Shown one piece after another: positions 16,289 to 24,298 of a stretch of 35,722 bases of DNA. Position numbers and translations under genes: made by a program. Below the pieces are notes generated by a model. It saw nothing but the letters and a program-made list of their open reading frames with translations, had not been told where the DNA came from and searched no databases. The stretch comes from Chloroflexi bacterium UBA6622 (GTDB lineage Bacteria; Chloroflexota; UBA11872), in assembly GCA_002433065.1 (NCBI GenBank), contig DJHK01000047.1:1-35722 (forward strand), in the 5' to 3' direction. The stretch's first letter is position 1, and every line of letters begins with the position of its first letter.

Positions 16289-17686
16289 CTATTGTGCGTC
16301 AGACTTAGGTTCACCCTCTATCATCGCATCTTCTTCGCCTGTCGTATCAATCTTCTTTGAATCGCCGTCCTCTTCAAGACTAGTCTCGTCTGACGATGGT
16401 TCAGCCTCGTCGGATGATTCCTGGGTTGTATCGGTGCTTGACTCAATCTCTGGCTGGTTGCTTGTTTCCTCTGAGTCCTCGTCATGCTCACTTGGGTTTT
16501 CAGCGGTAGCGACCAATGCGCCGTCTTCAGCAAGATCTTCGGATGAGGAGGTTTCAATCTCGATCGGTTGCAAGCGTATTCTTCGTCGGGGCGCGTCAAT
16601 ACTAAGAATCTTGAATTTCCCAGGATTTCCTTCGCTAATGGATTCTAGTGCGGATTCTCCTAAATCGGACGAATGGGCAAGTCCTTCCACTCCGTCTTCC
16701 AAGTGTACGAATGCCCCGAAAGGTGCAAGCTTGGTGACTGTCCCATTGACGATCTGCTCAGCTTCGAAACGAGACGAAAGGGCGGCCCAAGGGTCTTCCG
16801 TGGCTCGGCGTAGACTGAGCGCAATTTTTTTGTCTTCACGGTCGAGGGACAAAATGTACACGTCAATTTCTTCGCCAGGGCTCAGGAGTTCTTCGGGGCT
16901 CTCCACACGGCTCCATGAGAGCTCGGATATGTGGGCAAGACCGTCGGCTCCGCCCAGGTCAACAAAGGCGCCGAAACTACAGATGTTGCTAACTATTCCT
17001 TTTCGGATTTGTCCTATTTGCAGCTCGTCCAAAAGAACTTCGCGACGTTGAGATCGCATTTCACGTTCCGCAACTCGTTCTGACAGGATCAAACGGTTCC
17101 TACGGCGATCAAGTTCAATAATCTTGACGTTAATCTGTTGGCCGACCACTTCGGAAAGTTTCGCATTCAGTTCTTCTTCAGTCTCATCTGCTGGGCCTCG
17201 CCGAAGGCTCGTAAGTTGTGAAAGTGGAACAAAGCCTCGAGGGCCCACGTCGACCAAAACCCCGCCCTTGTTGAACTCAAGAATGGTGGCCTCGATGATC
17301 GTGCCGTTTTCAAACATGTCTTCGGTGGCACGCCAAACTTTTTCTTGCGCTGCCCGCCGTACTGAAAGGATGGCAGGGCCATCTCCTTCAGGTTGGACTA
17401 CATATACGAGTACGGTGTCACCTAGGGCGTACGACGGTTTTGGCTCATCGTGATTTGAATCCCAAAGTTCTCGTTCAGGAACGACTCCCTCGGCTTTGGT
17501 TCCCATGTCTACAAGGAGTTCGTCCGGAGCTACTCCGACGACCACACCTTCAATGACATCACTTCGGGATATTGTCTTGAGTTGACCTCCTGGTTCATTG
17601 AGGAGGTCATCCATCGACTCTAGCTCGGAATGAGCGTCAGGGGTCGTTAGGGCTTCGGTGGTCGCGTTCAACCAAGGGCCTTTCAA
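16289..17686 (-). CDS. rpsA: Ribosomal protein S1 (four S1 domains, acidic tail)
   Basis: This RNA-binding protein helps the 30S subunit engage mRNA. Four S1 OB-fold domains are visible at about residues 42-110, 127-193, 214-282 and 300-363; the third (GIVSNICSFGAFVDLGGADG) and fourth (GTVTKLAPFGAFVHLEDGVE) are the most canonical. The last ~97 residues (369-465) are a low-complexity tail rich in Glu, Asp, Ser and Thr. The longest frame begins at a TTG (17686) with no clear ribosome binding site; an ATG at 17614 (giving 441 residues, starting MDDLLNEPGG) is equally possible. Shorter than the six-domain S1 of E. coli but normal for Gram-positive-type S1. Likely co-transcribed with clpC. Confidence 0.93.
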   Translation of the reverse strand: MKGPWLNATTEALTTPDAHSELESMDDLLNEPGGQLKTISRSDVIEGVVVGVAPDELLVDMGTKAEGVVPERELWDSNHDEPKPSYALGDTVLVYVVQPEGDGPAILSVRRAAQEKVWRATEDMFENGTIIEATILEFNKGGVLVDVGPRGFVPLSQLTSLRRGPADETEEELNAKLSEVVGQQINVKIIELDRRRNRLILSERVAEREMRSQRREVLLDELQIGQIRKGIVSNICSFGAFVDLGGADGLAHISELSWSRVESPEELLSPGEEIDVYILSLDREDKKIALSLRRATEDPWAALSSRFEAEQIVNGTVTKLAPFGAFVHLEDGVEGLAHSSDLGESALESISEGNPGKFKILSIDAPRRRIRLQPIEIETSSSEDLAEDGALVATAENPSEHDEDSEETSNQPEIESSTDTTQESSDEAEPSSDETSLEEDGDSKKIDTTGEEDAMIEGEPKSDAQ

Positions 17687-17729
17687 ATGTGAGCGTAGTA
17701 AGGGGTGTCAACACTCCCTAGGGAAGGTG

Positions 17730-17738
17730 AGTATATCA
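17730..17738 (-). promoter_or_regulatory. Candidate extended -10 promoter for rpsA-clpC
   Basis: On the - strand this reads TGATATACT, an extended -10 element (TGn plus TATACT). It lies about 44 nt upstream of the TTG start of rpsA. A separate TTGACA (17711-17706) lies closer to the gene; 17 nt beyond it is ATTTGA, a weak -10, which would favour the ATG at 17614. Both are motif matches only. Confidence 0.4.
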
Positions 17739-17770
17739 GTGGGCGGTTGCTTTGCGGTGACTATATCGCG

Positions 17771-18538
17771 TCATGGCATTACAAACCCACCGTCGTAACT
17801 GATGTTTTGGCCGGTCATATAATTGGCCGCGTCAGATAGTAAATAGGCAACGAACCCCGCTACATCTTCTGGTGTTTCGACCCGCCCTAGAGGGATTCGG
17901 TCTACGGCTTCAGCCATGACTTCGCCCGGATCCTTGCCTAACAGGGCAGCTCTTTCTCGATCTATAAGTTCCCACATTGGGGTGTCAACAACGCCTGGGC
18001 TTACCGCGTTGACTCGGACGCCGATCGGGCCTAGCTCAAGTGCCATTACTCGAGTTAGCCCATGCAGCGCGGTCTTACTTGTGTTGTACACACTGGTTGC
18101 GAAGGACGGCATACGTGATGACGCCGATGCAAGGATTACGATGCTCCCGTAGCCACGAGTCGCCATTCGTTGGCTAACGGGATGGACAAAGTGGAATGTT
18201 CCGTCAAGGTTGACCGCCATGACATCCCGCCAGATTTTTGGGGTTAATTCGAGGAATGGCTTGACGCGCATTACGCCGGCATTTGCGACGGCGCCGCCGA
18301 GCCCACCTACTAGATCGTCCATTTCCTCTACCCAGAGGCGCGTGGCTTCCGCGTCGGATACGTCGAGCGATCGAGAAATTGCATGGCCGCCGGCTTCGTT
18401 GATTTCGGCAGCAACGGTGTCCACGGCACTGGTATTGATGTCTGATATCGCTACGGTCCATCCATCTCGTGCCAAATGGAGTGCGGTGGATCGACCGATT
18501 CCCTGCCCCGCCCCAGTGATTGCAACCGCTTGTTTCAT
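17771..18538 (-). CDS. Short-chain dehydrogenase/reductase (SDR)
   Basis: This is a classical SDR oxidoreductase using NAD(P). It has 255 residues. The cofactor motif is AITGAGQGIGRSTAL, with DI at the end of the second strand (AISDIN), which usually favours NAD over NADP. NAGVMRV, the catalytic Ser in ASASSRMPS and the Tyr-x-x-x-Lys in VYNTSKTALHG are present. PGVVDTPMW and YMTGQNISYDGGFVMP complete the fold. The ATG has AGGGG 7 nt upstream and begins 3 nt after the Gfo/Idh stop, so the two form an operon. A sugar or polyol substrate is plausible from the partner gene, but the exact substrate is not visible. Confidence 0.9.
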   Translation of the reverse strand: MKQAVAITGAGQGIGRSTALHLARDGWTVAISDINTSAVDTVAAEINEAGGHAISRSLDVSDAEATRLWVEEMDDLVGGLGGAVANAGVMRVKPFLELTPKIWRDVMAVNLDGTFHFVHPVSQRMATRGYGSIVILASASSRMPSFATSVYNTSKTALHGLTRVMALELGPIGVRVNAVSPGVVDTPMWELIDRERAALLGKDPGEVMAEAVDRIPLGRVETPEDVAGFVAYLLSDAANYMTGQNISYDGGFVMP

Positions 18539-18541
18539 ACG

Positions 18542-19615
18542 CTAGCCCCTAATGGATGGTGCAACTGTTACCCATGCATCACTCGCTATGGCACGTGAAC
18601 CCGCATCGATCACGCTAACCACGTCACGGTTGAAACGGAAACTTCCTCGGCCTTCTATGGGTCGTTTAGTGCGGATGGCATGTGCCATGAATTCCACACC
18701 GCTTTGATGATTTGGTGATCGATGTTCCAACGGTATGCGGGAACCTTCGACTCGTCGCCCATTGTCATAAATCATAAGGGAAGTTGCTGCACTGGCTTTC
18801 GAATCCGTTTGGCTAGGTGTGAGGACTAGTGTGCCCTCGTCGCCGTTGATTTCAATGTGCATCATTTTTCCCTGAGGGCCTGCATAACCAACCTGGATGT
18901 GGGACGTCTGCATATAACCGATTCCCGTTTCGAACTCGAGGATGGCGGTTGCTGTCTCATCCGCTCTAGCGTCGGCGTCAAGCATCGTCGATCCACGGGC
19001 AACCATTCGTTTTGGTGTTCCCATCCACATGATGCACGGAGTCGCACCATAGCCAGCGTAGTCGATCCATGATCCGCCTCCTTCGTTTGCTTCAAAGAGC
19101 CACTGGAACCAGTCGGGTTGGTCTGCCTTACGAGTTGCGATCGAGTTGCCACCTCGAAATGTGAACTGGTGAGGTCGGCCGATCGCACCTTTGTTGATTA
19201 TTGCTTGTCCAGCCTCAATGGCTAAATCGCTGAGGTTGGGCCAGTTCACCATTGCGGGTATGTCAGCAGTTTCTACGGCTCGTACCATTCGTTCGGCATC
19301 CTCGAGGGATGCTGCCATCGGTTTTTCGATCAAGATTGGTAGGCCAACTCCGGCCACGACTTCGACGACCTCAGCATGCTGGGTGTTTGGCAGTGTTGAT
19401 GTGACGACGTCCAATTGTTCGCGCTCAAGTAGTTCTTCCCACGTTTCATATACGGTGGGGATTCCCCAGGTGTCATGGGCGAGTCTTCGAGCGCTCTCAA
19501 AAGTGTCGGCTGCCGCTACTATTTCGACATCGGGTATCTCGCGCCATTGTCTTACGAGGGTAGCGGTGTGGCTATGACGAATGCCGGCGATTCCGACACG
19601 GAGCAGGTCGGGCAT
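18542..19615 (-). CDS. Gfo/Idh/MocA family NAD(P)-dependent oxidoreductase
   Basis: This family oxidises hydroxyl groups on sugars, inositols and related compounds. From the ATG at 19615 it has 357 residues. The Rossmann strand is LRVGIAGIRHSHTATLV, unusual in having GIRHSH in place of the common GxGxxG loop. The dinucleotide-site EKP motif is present (PILIEKPMAASLEDAE). The alpha/beta C-terminal domain follows, with GGGSWIDYAGYG in place of the common GGGxxxDxGxH motif, so the family's metal/substrate His is not at its usual spot. The frame extends to a GTG at 19672, but the family match begins at the chosen start. It is co-operonic with the SDR. Confidence 0.88.
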   Translation of the reverse strand: MPDLLRVGIAGIRHSHTATLVRQWREIPDVEIVAAADTFESARRLAHDTWGIPTVYETWEELLEREQLDVVTSTLPNTQHAEVVEVVAGVGLPILIEKPMAASLEDAERMVRAVETADIPAMVNWPNLSDLAIEAGQAIINKGAIGRPHQFTFRGGNSIATRKADQPDWFQWLFEANEGGGSWIDYAGYGATPCIMWMGTPKRMVARGSTMLDADARADETATAILEFETGIGYMQTSHIQVGYAGPQGKMMHIEINGDEGTLVLTPSQTDSKASAATSLMIYDNGRRVEGSRIPLEHRSPNHQSGVEFMAHAIRTKRPIEGRGSFRFNRDVVSVIDAGSRAIASDAWVTVAPSIRG

Positions 19616-19759
19616 AGGCTCGAGGGTTCCATTGGTGTCGACGTTGGAGTGTGCGGTTCTAGGGCTACACACGCAACTTTTGTGGCGTGTTTGATTTGAG
19701 GATCCATGTTGTGGCGATGAACCCGCGTATATCTAGTGAGATTTTTTGACTGTCGTCGT

Positions 19760-19765
19760 TATACT
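19760..19765 (+). promoter_or_regulatory. Candidate -10 box for the tRNA-Ser pair
   Basis: TATACT lies 12 nt before the 5' end of the first tRNA-Ser, so initiation about 7 nt downstream would give a very short leader. No convincing -35 is present at a normal spacing. The same hexamer occurs upstream of rpsA. Confidence 0.35.
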
Positions 19766-19777
19766 CAAATCTGGACT

Positions 19778-19868
19778 GGAGGGGTGTCCGAGCGGCTTAA
19801 GGAGGTGGTCTTGAAAACCACTAGGCGGGTTACTCGTCTCGTGGGTTCGAATCCCACCCCCTCCGCCA
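19778..19868 (+). tRNA. tRNA-Ser (anticodon UGA), CCA encoded
   Basis: The acceptor stem GGAGGGG (19778-19784) pairs with CCCCTCC (19858-19864), followed by discriminator G and an encoded CCA (19866-19868). The anticodon arm is GTGGT-CTTGAAA-ACCAC, with anticodon TGA at 19812-19814, which reads UCN serine codons. A long variable arm (19822-19840) identifies a class II tRNA, and the T arm is GTGGG-TTCGAAT-CCCAC. The mature body is 88 nt without CCA. Confidence 0.97.
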
Positions 19869-19902
19869 AATCTGGTTGTCTGGTTTTGTGGTCCGTATTT
19901 TT

Positions 19903-19998
19903 GGAGGAGTCGCATAGTTGGTCTAGTGCGGCCGCCTGCTAAGCGGTTACCGGGAGTATTCCTCTCGGTCGTGGGTTCGAATCCCACCTCCTCCGCCA
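19903..19998 (+). tRNA. tRNA-Ser (anticodon GCU), CCA encoded
   Basis: The acceptor stem GGAGGAG (19903-19909) pairs with CTCCTCC (19988-19994), followed by discriminator G and encoded CCA (19996-19998). The anticodon loop is CTGCTAA with anticodon GCT at 19938-19940, reading AGC/AGU serine codons. A long variable arm is present, and the T arm is the same as in the tRNA-Ser 34 nt upstream. The two are probably transcribed together. Confidence 0.97.
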
Positions 19999-20007
19999 CT
20001 TTCGAGT

Positions 20008-20031
20008 ACGCCAGCTTCGTTTACCTGGTGT
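20008..20031 (+). terminator. Hairpin after the tRNA pair, possible terminator
   Basis: ACGCCAG (20008-20014) pairs with CTGGTGT (20025-20031) around a 10-nt loop, including one G-U pair, beginning 10 nt after the second tRNA. It is followed by TGGTTTAT rather than a clean T-run, so termination is uncertain. Confidence 0.3.
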
Positions 20032-20090
20032 GGTTTATCTGACGTAACTCACAGTCGTGGGAGCGGGGATTTGGTTTTGCATCTTGTTCG

Positions 20091-20999
20091 TTATCTGGAT
20101 TCACTTGCCCATGCGTGTATCAGATGATGCGCGATAGCGATTGGACCGGGTACTCGTAGCTCGTCGTCAATTCCTGATAGCGCGCGGCGAACGGTTTTTC
20201 GATCGAACCACCGAACGTCTTTCATTTCTACGGTGTCAGCATGGATTGTGGTGGTCAGCGCTTCGGCGTGACATCCGATCATGAGCGATGAAGGGAATGG
20301 CCATGGTTGGGACGAGTGATAGCGAATATCACCAACTTGGATGCCGGCTTCTTCACGTACTTCCCGACGTATCGCTTCTTCAATCGACTCACCCTGGTCT
20401 ACAAATCCAGCGAGGGCAGAGTACGTGGATTGTCGGCTCAGACGTCCTCGTGATTGGCCGAGCAGGCAAGATTCGCCGTTGGTTACGACCACAATGACCA
20501 CCGGGTCCGTTCTTGGGAAGTGCTCCGCGCTGCAGCTGGAGCACGAACGTTGCTGCCCACCTCGACGGGACTCGGTCGGTTCTCCACAGACCCCACAAAA
20601 TCTATGCCTCGAGTGCCAATCGACGTTTGCGCGGGCGTGGGCCAATATGGCCGCTTCTTCCGCAGACAACATCATGGCGGCAGTTCGGGCGTCTTCGAAC
20701 CTGCATGAGCCTAATTGTGGTACACGAATACCATCCGAGGCATCTAGGGCGAAGTGGGCGATGTCGTTTCTGAGACCCAGAAGAAAATGAGGCTTGGCCA
20801 GATCTTCAGGAGCAAGATCGGCTCCAGTCACCCATTGCAAGCGTGTGACCCGGGCATCGTTGATCAACACGTCCAGATTCTGGAGTGGGAGAAACCGGCT
20901 TTTCGAAGATCGTGAACGCTCGGAAATCCATTCGGGGTTTCGACGTTCTACCTCAGCCCGATCAAGCCGATTTCCGGTGAAGGTGTGTGGACGTTTCAT
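20091..20999 (-). CDS. nudC: NAD(H) pyrophosphatase / NAD-decapping Nudix hydrolase, NudC type
   Basis: In this family the enzyme hydrolyses NADH to NMNH and AMP and can remove NAD caps from RNA. From the ATG at 20999 it has 302 residues. The zinc ribbon has Cys135, Cys138, Cys153 and Cys156. The Nudix box is complete (G198 to I220: GFVDQGESIEEAI then RREVREEAGI). The NudC-specific SQPWPFPSSLM motif follows. An upstream TTG at 21006-21008 adds only three residues. It is divergent from rhaM, with just 53 bp between the two start codons, so the promoters must be packed in or overlap the genes. Confidence 0.94.
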   Translation of the reverse strand: MKRPHTFTGNRLDRAEVERRNPEWISERSRSSKSRFLPLQNLDVLINDARVTRLQWVTGADLAPEDLAKPHFLLGLRNDIAHFALDASDGIRVPQLGSCRFEDARTAAMMLSAEEAAILAHARANVDWHSRHRFCGVCGEPTESRRGGQQRSCSSCSAEHFPRTDPVVIVVVTNGESCLLGQSRGRLSRQSTYSALAGFVDQGESIEEAIRREVREEAGIQVGDIRYHSSQPWPFPSSLMIGCHAEALTTTIHADTVEMKDVRWFDRKTVRRALSGIDDELRVPGPIAIAHHLIHAWASESR

Positions 21000-21052
21000 T
21001 TGTGGCAATGCATTCTGCCGGTCCTTACATGCTCAAAGAATGGAACACTTCC

Positions 21053-21367
21053 ATGCAGCGTATAGCGTTCGCTCTCCCCATAAAGCCGGACCGGGTTGAT
21101 GAATATCGGCGGACCCATGCAGCTGTTTGGGAGGAACTTCAAGAGGAAAACACTCGAGCCGGTATTCGTAACTTTTCAGTCTTCTTGTTCGGCCATCATG
21201 CCATCGGTTATCTGGAGTGTGACGACTGGGATCGTGCTGGAGCATATCTTGACGCATCGGATGTTCAAGCGAGGTGGCAGGCTCTTCACGAAGATATTCT
21301 CGATGTAGATACGGCGAGCGGGTTGGTACCTTTGGAAATGCTGGAACCGGTTTTTTATCAGGAATAG
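21053..21367 (+). CDS. rhaM: L-rhamnose mutarotase family protein
   Basis: RhaM-type proteins interconvert the alpha and beta anomers of L-rhamnose, helping the sugar enter its catabolic enzymes. From the ATG at 21053 it has 104 residues, the same length as E. coli RhaM. Tyr18 and His22 (DEYRRTHAAVWEEL) fall at the positions of the known catalytic pair. The chain ends LEMLEPVFYQE, close to the family's LxEVFYL ending. The frame is open upstream to 20987, but those residues are not family-like. A GGAA precedes the chosen start. Two hairpins follow the stop codon. No rhamnose isomerase or kinase gene is nearby. Confidence 0.9.
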   Translation: MQRIAFALPIKPDRVDEYRRTHAAVWEELQEENTRAGIRNFSVFLFGHHAIGYLECDDWDRAGAYLDASDVQARWQALHEDILDVDTASGLVPLEMLEPVFYQE

Positions 21368-21405
21368 CCTCCTGTTAAATCAGGGGGGCGACAGGTCGCC
21401 TGTCG
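21368..21405 (+). terminator. Two adjacent hairpins after rhaM
   Basis: The first stem is CCTCCTG (21368-21374) with CAGGGGG (21381-21387), one G-U pair, and a 6-nt loop. The second is a perfect 7-bp stem, CGACAGG-TCG-CCTGTCG (21389-21405). Both begin right after the rhaM stop. There is no T-run, so they could be a Rho-independent terminator of poor form or an mRNA stabilising end. Confidence 0.4.
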
Positions 21406-21545
21406 AACGGTGTTTGCGTCGGATGGTAAGTATTGTTTAGGAGTCGTGGTAATGGCAGCCGCCGTTGATAGAATTTCGTGGCGTAGCCGAGACTACGGCT
21501 TATCGCGCGCGTAAACCTTAACGACAGAACCAACTAGGAACTTCT

Positions 21546-23222
21546 ATGTCTGATCCACGGAAGCGCAACAGCGCTGCTATGACTGATGGGCCATCCCGTG
21601 CGCCGGCCCGATCGTATTTAAAGTCGATCGGATTTAACGATAAAGATCTGGCGCGTCCGATTGTGGGCGTCGCCCATGAATGGATCGAAACGATGCCGTG
21701 CAATTTTAATCATCGTCGGCTTGCTGAGCGGGTTAAGGAAGGGGTTCGCGCCGCGGGTGGCACCCCCATGGAGGTGAATACGATCTCCGTCAGCGACGGT
21801 GTTTCAATGGGTACGGATGGGATGCGCGCGTCATTGATTAGTCGGGAGATCGTTGCGGACTCTATTGAGATTGCTTCGGTTGGGCATTCATTCGACGCTC
21901 TAGTAGTAATTGTAGGGTGCGACAAGACCATCCCTGCCGGCGCGATGGTGCTCGCGCGTCTAAATATTCCTGGTCTCGTGTTGTACAGCGGAAGTATCGC
22001 CCCAGGAAGATTCCATGAGCGGGACGTGACAATTCAAGACGTGTTTGAAGGGGTGGGTGCGCATGCCGCTGGCAAGATGAGCGCAGCTGATCTTATGGAG
22101 CTTGAAAATGTGGCCTGTCCTGGTGCTGGTGCCTGTGGGGGGCAATTTACAGCCAACACGATGGCGACAGCTCTTGAGTTTCTCGGCATTAGTCCTCCGG
22201 GAGCTAACACGGTTCCCGCTACGGATTCCGGTAAAAGTGACACGGCGTTTGAAGCTGGTCGTTTGGTAATGAGTCTTTTAGATCAAGACGCATGTCCGAG
22301 GGACTTTATTACTCGTGAGTCGATAGAGAACGCTATTACGGCGGTTCTTGCAACCGGTGGTTCAACGAATGGGGTTTTGCATCTCATGGCGATCGCAAGT
22401 GAGGCCGGCATCTCTCTTGAACTGGAAGACTTCGATCGAATTTCGGCACGAGTTCCGATCTTGGCTGATCTGAAGCCGTGGGGGACATATGTCGCGACCG
22501 ATGTGTTTAAGGCAGGTGGCCTATCTGTAATTGCCCGGGAGCTACTAAAGGGGGGGCATTTGCACGGTGACGTGAGATACGTTGATGGCCAAACGCTTTC
22601 TGATGTTGCCTCTGCGGCTGAAGAGAGTCCGGGACAGCGTGTTATCGCTTCGATCGACAATCCGATAAAGGAAACGGGCGGGCTACTCATTCTTCGAGGG
22701 AATCTGGCGCCAGACGGGTGTGTAATTAAGGTTTCTGGGCAGAAGCTCGACGTATTTTCGGGGCCAGCCCGGGTTTTTGACGGAGAAGAAGCGTGTTTTG
22801 AGGCGGTCATTGCTCAAGACATTGAGCCGGGATCGTTCGTCGTGATAAGGAATGAAGGTCCAGCTGGGGGCCCTGGGATGCGTGAGATGCTTGCGGTGAC
22901 CGGGGCGCTTCAAGGATCTGGACTTGGGGATTCAGTGGCGCTTATGACCGATGGAAGATTTTCTGGGGCTTCGCACGGTTTCATGATCGGGCATGTTGCT
23001 CCTGAAGCCTTTCACGGTGGGCCGATTGCCGCCCTTCGTGATGGCGACATCATTACCTTTGATGTTACTAAGCGACGTCTCGATGTGAACCTCTCGGATG
23101 GCGAGATTGCTGCCCGTCTTGCTGATTGGCAGCAACCCGATCCTCGGTTTTCGCGGGGAGCTATGGCGAAATACGCAAGGCTGGTGTCTTCAGCTAGCGA
23201 AGGTGCGGTTACATCTTCTTAG
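21546..23222 (+). CDS. ilvD: Dihydroxy-acid dehydratase
   Basis: The enzyme dehydrates 2,3-dihydroxy-isovalerate (and the methylvalerate analogue) in valine, isoleucine and CoA-precursor synthesis. It has 558 residues. Cysteines at 52 (MPCNFNH), 125 (GCDKTIPAGA) and 197 (CPGAGACGGQFTANTM) match the three cluster ligands of the [2Fe-2S] type. Lys127 is the conserved lysine of that loop, and DGRFSGASHG holds the catalytic Ser. GGQFTANTM, rather than the CNTMGTASTM form of sugar-acid dehydratases, argues for true IlvD despite the sugar-related neighbours. The ATG at 21546 has AGGA 6 nt upstream. It starts a run with the CitE-like and PhyH genes. Confidence 0.95.
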   Translation: MSDPRKRNSAAMTDGPSRAPARSYLKSIGFNDKDLARPIVGVAHEWIETMPCNFNHRRLAERVKEGVRAAGGTPMEVNTISVSDGVSMGTDGMRASLISREIVADSIEIASVGHSFDALVVIVGCDKTIPAGAMVLARLNIPGLVLYSGSIAPGRFHERDVTIQDVFEGVGAHAAGKMSAADLMELENVACPGAGACGGQFTANTMATALEFLGISPPGANTVPATDSGKSDTAFEAGRLVMSLLDQDACPRDFITRESIENAITAVLATGGSTNGVLHLMAIASEAGISLELEDFDRISARVPILADLKPWGTYVATDVFKAGGLSVIARELLKGGHLHGDVRYVDGQTLSDVASAAEESPGQRVIASIDNPIKETGGLLILRGNLAPDGCVIKVSGQKLDVFSGPARVFDGEEACFEAVIAQDIEPGSFVVIRNEGPAGGPGMREMLAVTGALQGSGLGDSVALMTDGRFSGASHGFMIGHVAPEAFHGGPIAALRDGDIITFDVTKRRLDVNLSDGEIAARLADWQQPDPRFSRGAMAKYARLVSSASEGAVTSS

Positions 23223-23343
23223 CCAACATGGTCTTAAAAACCTGTGTTCAACCAGATATCTGTCATTCCTCGTTTGTCGTTGACCTGCATTGCCAACTAA
23301 CATCGGTACAGACCCTTATTCGGGTGCCTAAGTAGTCCTACGA

Positions 23344-24261
23344 ATGGAGAACATAGCGCTCATGGAACTTCGTCGCGTGCAGCTTGCTAGTCCTGGATCC
23401 AACCTTCGCATGCTTGAACGCGGAAGCGAGAGCAATGCCGACCACGTGTTTCTTGATTTGGAAGATAGTGTTGCTCCCAACCAAAAGGTTGAGTCTAGAG
23501 CGACCGTCGTTCAGGCGCTCAATGAGTTTGACTGGTCAGGGAAGATCGCCTGTGTCCGGGTAAATGGGATTGATACTGAGTGGTTTTATGGCGATTTGGT
23601 AGAGGTCGTAGAGGGAGCCGGGAAAAATCTCGACACGATTATGTTGCCAAAAGCCAATAGGCCGGCTGACGTATACATGTTAGACCAGTTGCTGACCCAG
23701 ATCGAGACCCACAGAGGTCTCGAGGTTGGGCGGATAGGCATCGAGGCCCAAATAGAGATGGCTGAGGGAATGGTCAATGTCAATGAAACTGCTTTTGCAA
23801 GCCCTCGCCTTCGATCATTAATTTTTGGTCCTGGCGACTACTCGGCAAGTGTGCAAGCACGTGGACTATCGATCGGGGCAAGCGAAAAATATCCGGGTCA
23901 TGTCTGGCATTACGCAATTCATCGCATCGTGGTTGCGGCTCGGGCTGCCAATGTTCAAGTGACCGATGGACCATTTGCCGACTACCAGAATCTAGACGGG
24001 TATAGGCAATCGTGTGAGATGGCGTTGGCTTTAGGTTGCGATGGTAAATGGGCTATTCATCCGGATCAGATCGACGTCGCCATAGATGTTTTTTCTCCTT
24101 CCGAGGCGGACATTGCTAAGGCTCGACAGATCGTTGTGGAGTACACGGAGGCTCTCGAGAGCGGAAAGGGGGCTATTGTGGTCGATGGCGATATGGTCGA
24201 CGCGGCGACGCTCAAGATGGCTGAGATCGTTTCGGCCAAGGCTGATGCGGCGGGTCTCTAG
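23344..24261 (+). CDS. CitE/HpcH-type aldolase, malyl-CoA or citramalyl-CoA lyase-like
   Basis: This TIM-barrel Mg-dependent lyase cleaves C-C bonds, often on CoA thioesters. It has 305 residues from the first ATG (23344); a second ATG at 23362, with GGAG upstream, is a fair alternative. FLDLEDSVAPNQK (metal/substrate Glu-Asp pair), DTIMLPKA, IEAQIEMAEGMVNV (the metal-binding Glu) and LIFGPGDYSAS are all family features. KWAIHPDQIDVA matches the CitE/Mcl C-terminal motif. GMVNVNETAFASPR also resembles malyl-CoA lyases such as that of Chloroflexus. It is 121 nt downstream of ilvD and 37 nt upstream of a PhyH gene. The substrate is not decidable from sequence. Confidence 0.87.
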   Translation: MENIALMELRRVQLASPGSNLRMLERGSESNADHVFLDLEDSVAPNQKVESRATVVQALNEFDWSGKIACVRVNGIDTEWFYGDLVEVVEGAGKNLDTIMLPKANRPADVYMLDQLLTQIETHRGLEVGRIGIEAQIEMAEGMVNVNETAFASPRLRSLIFGPGDYSASVQARGLSIGASEKYPGHVWHYAIHRIVVAARAANVQVTDGPFADYQNLDGYRQSCEMALALGCDGKWAIHPDQIDVAIDVFSPSEADIAKARQIVVEYTEALESGKGAIVVDGDMVDAATLKMAEIVSAKADAAGL

Positions 24262-24298
24262 CCTGACAAGGATAGATTGATTTAAGGGTTTAATCCCA

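Noticed and set aside
21546..23222. ilvD as a sugar-acid dehydratase of the rhamnose/fucose route
   Set aside because: The cluster motif is GGQFTANTM, the form of true dihydroxy-acid dehydratases, not the CNTMGTASTM form of sugar-acid dehydratases, and the length (558) also fits IlvD.
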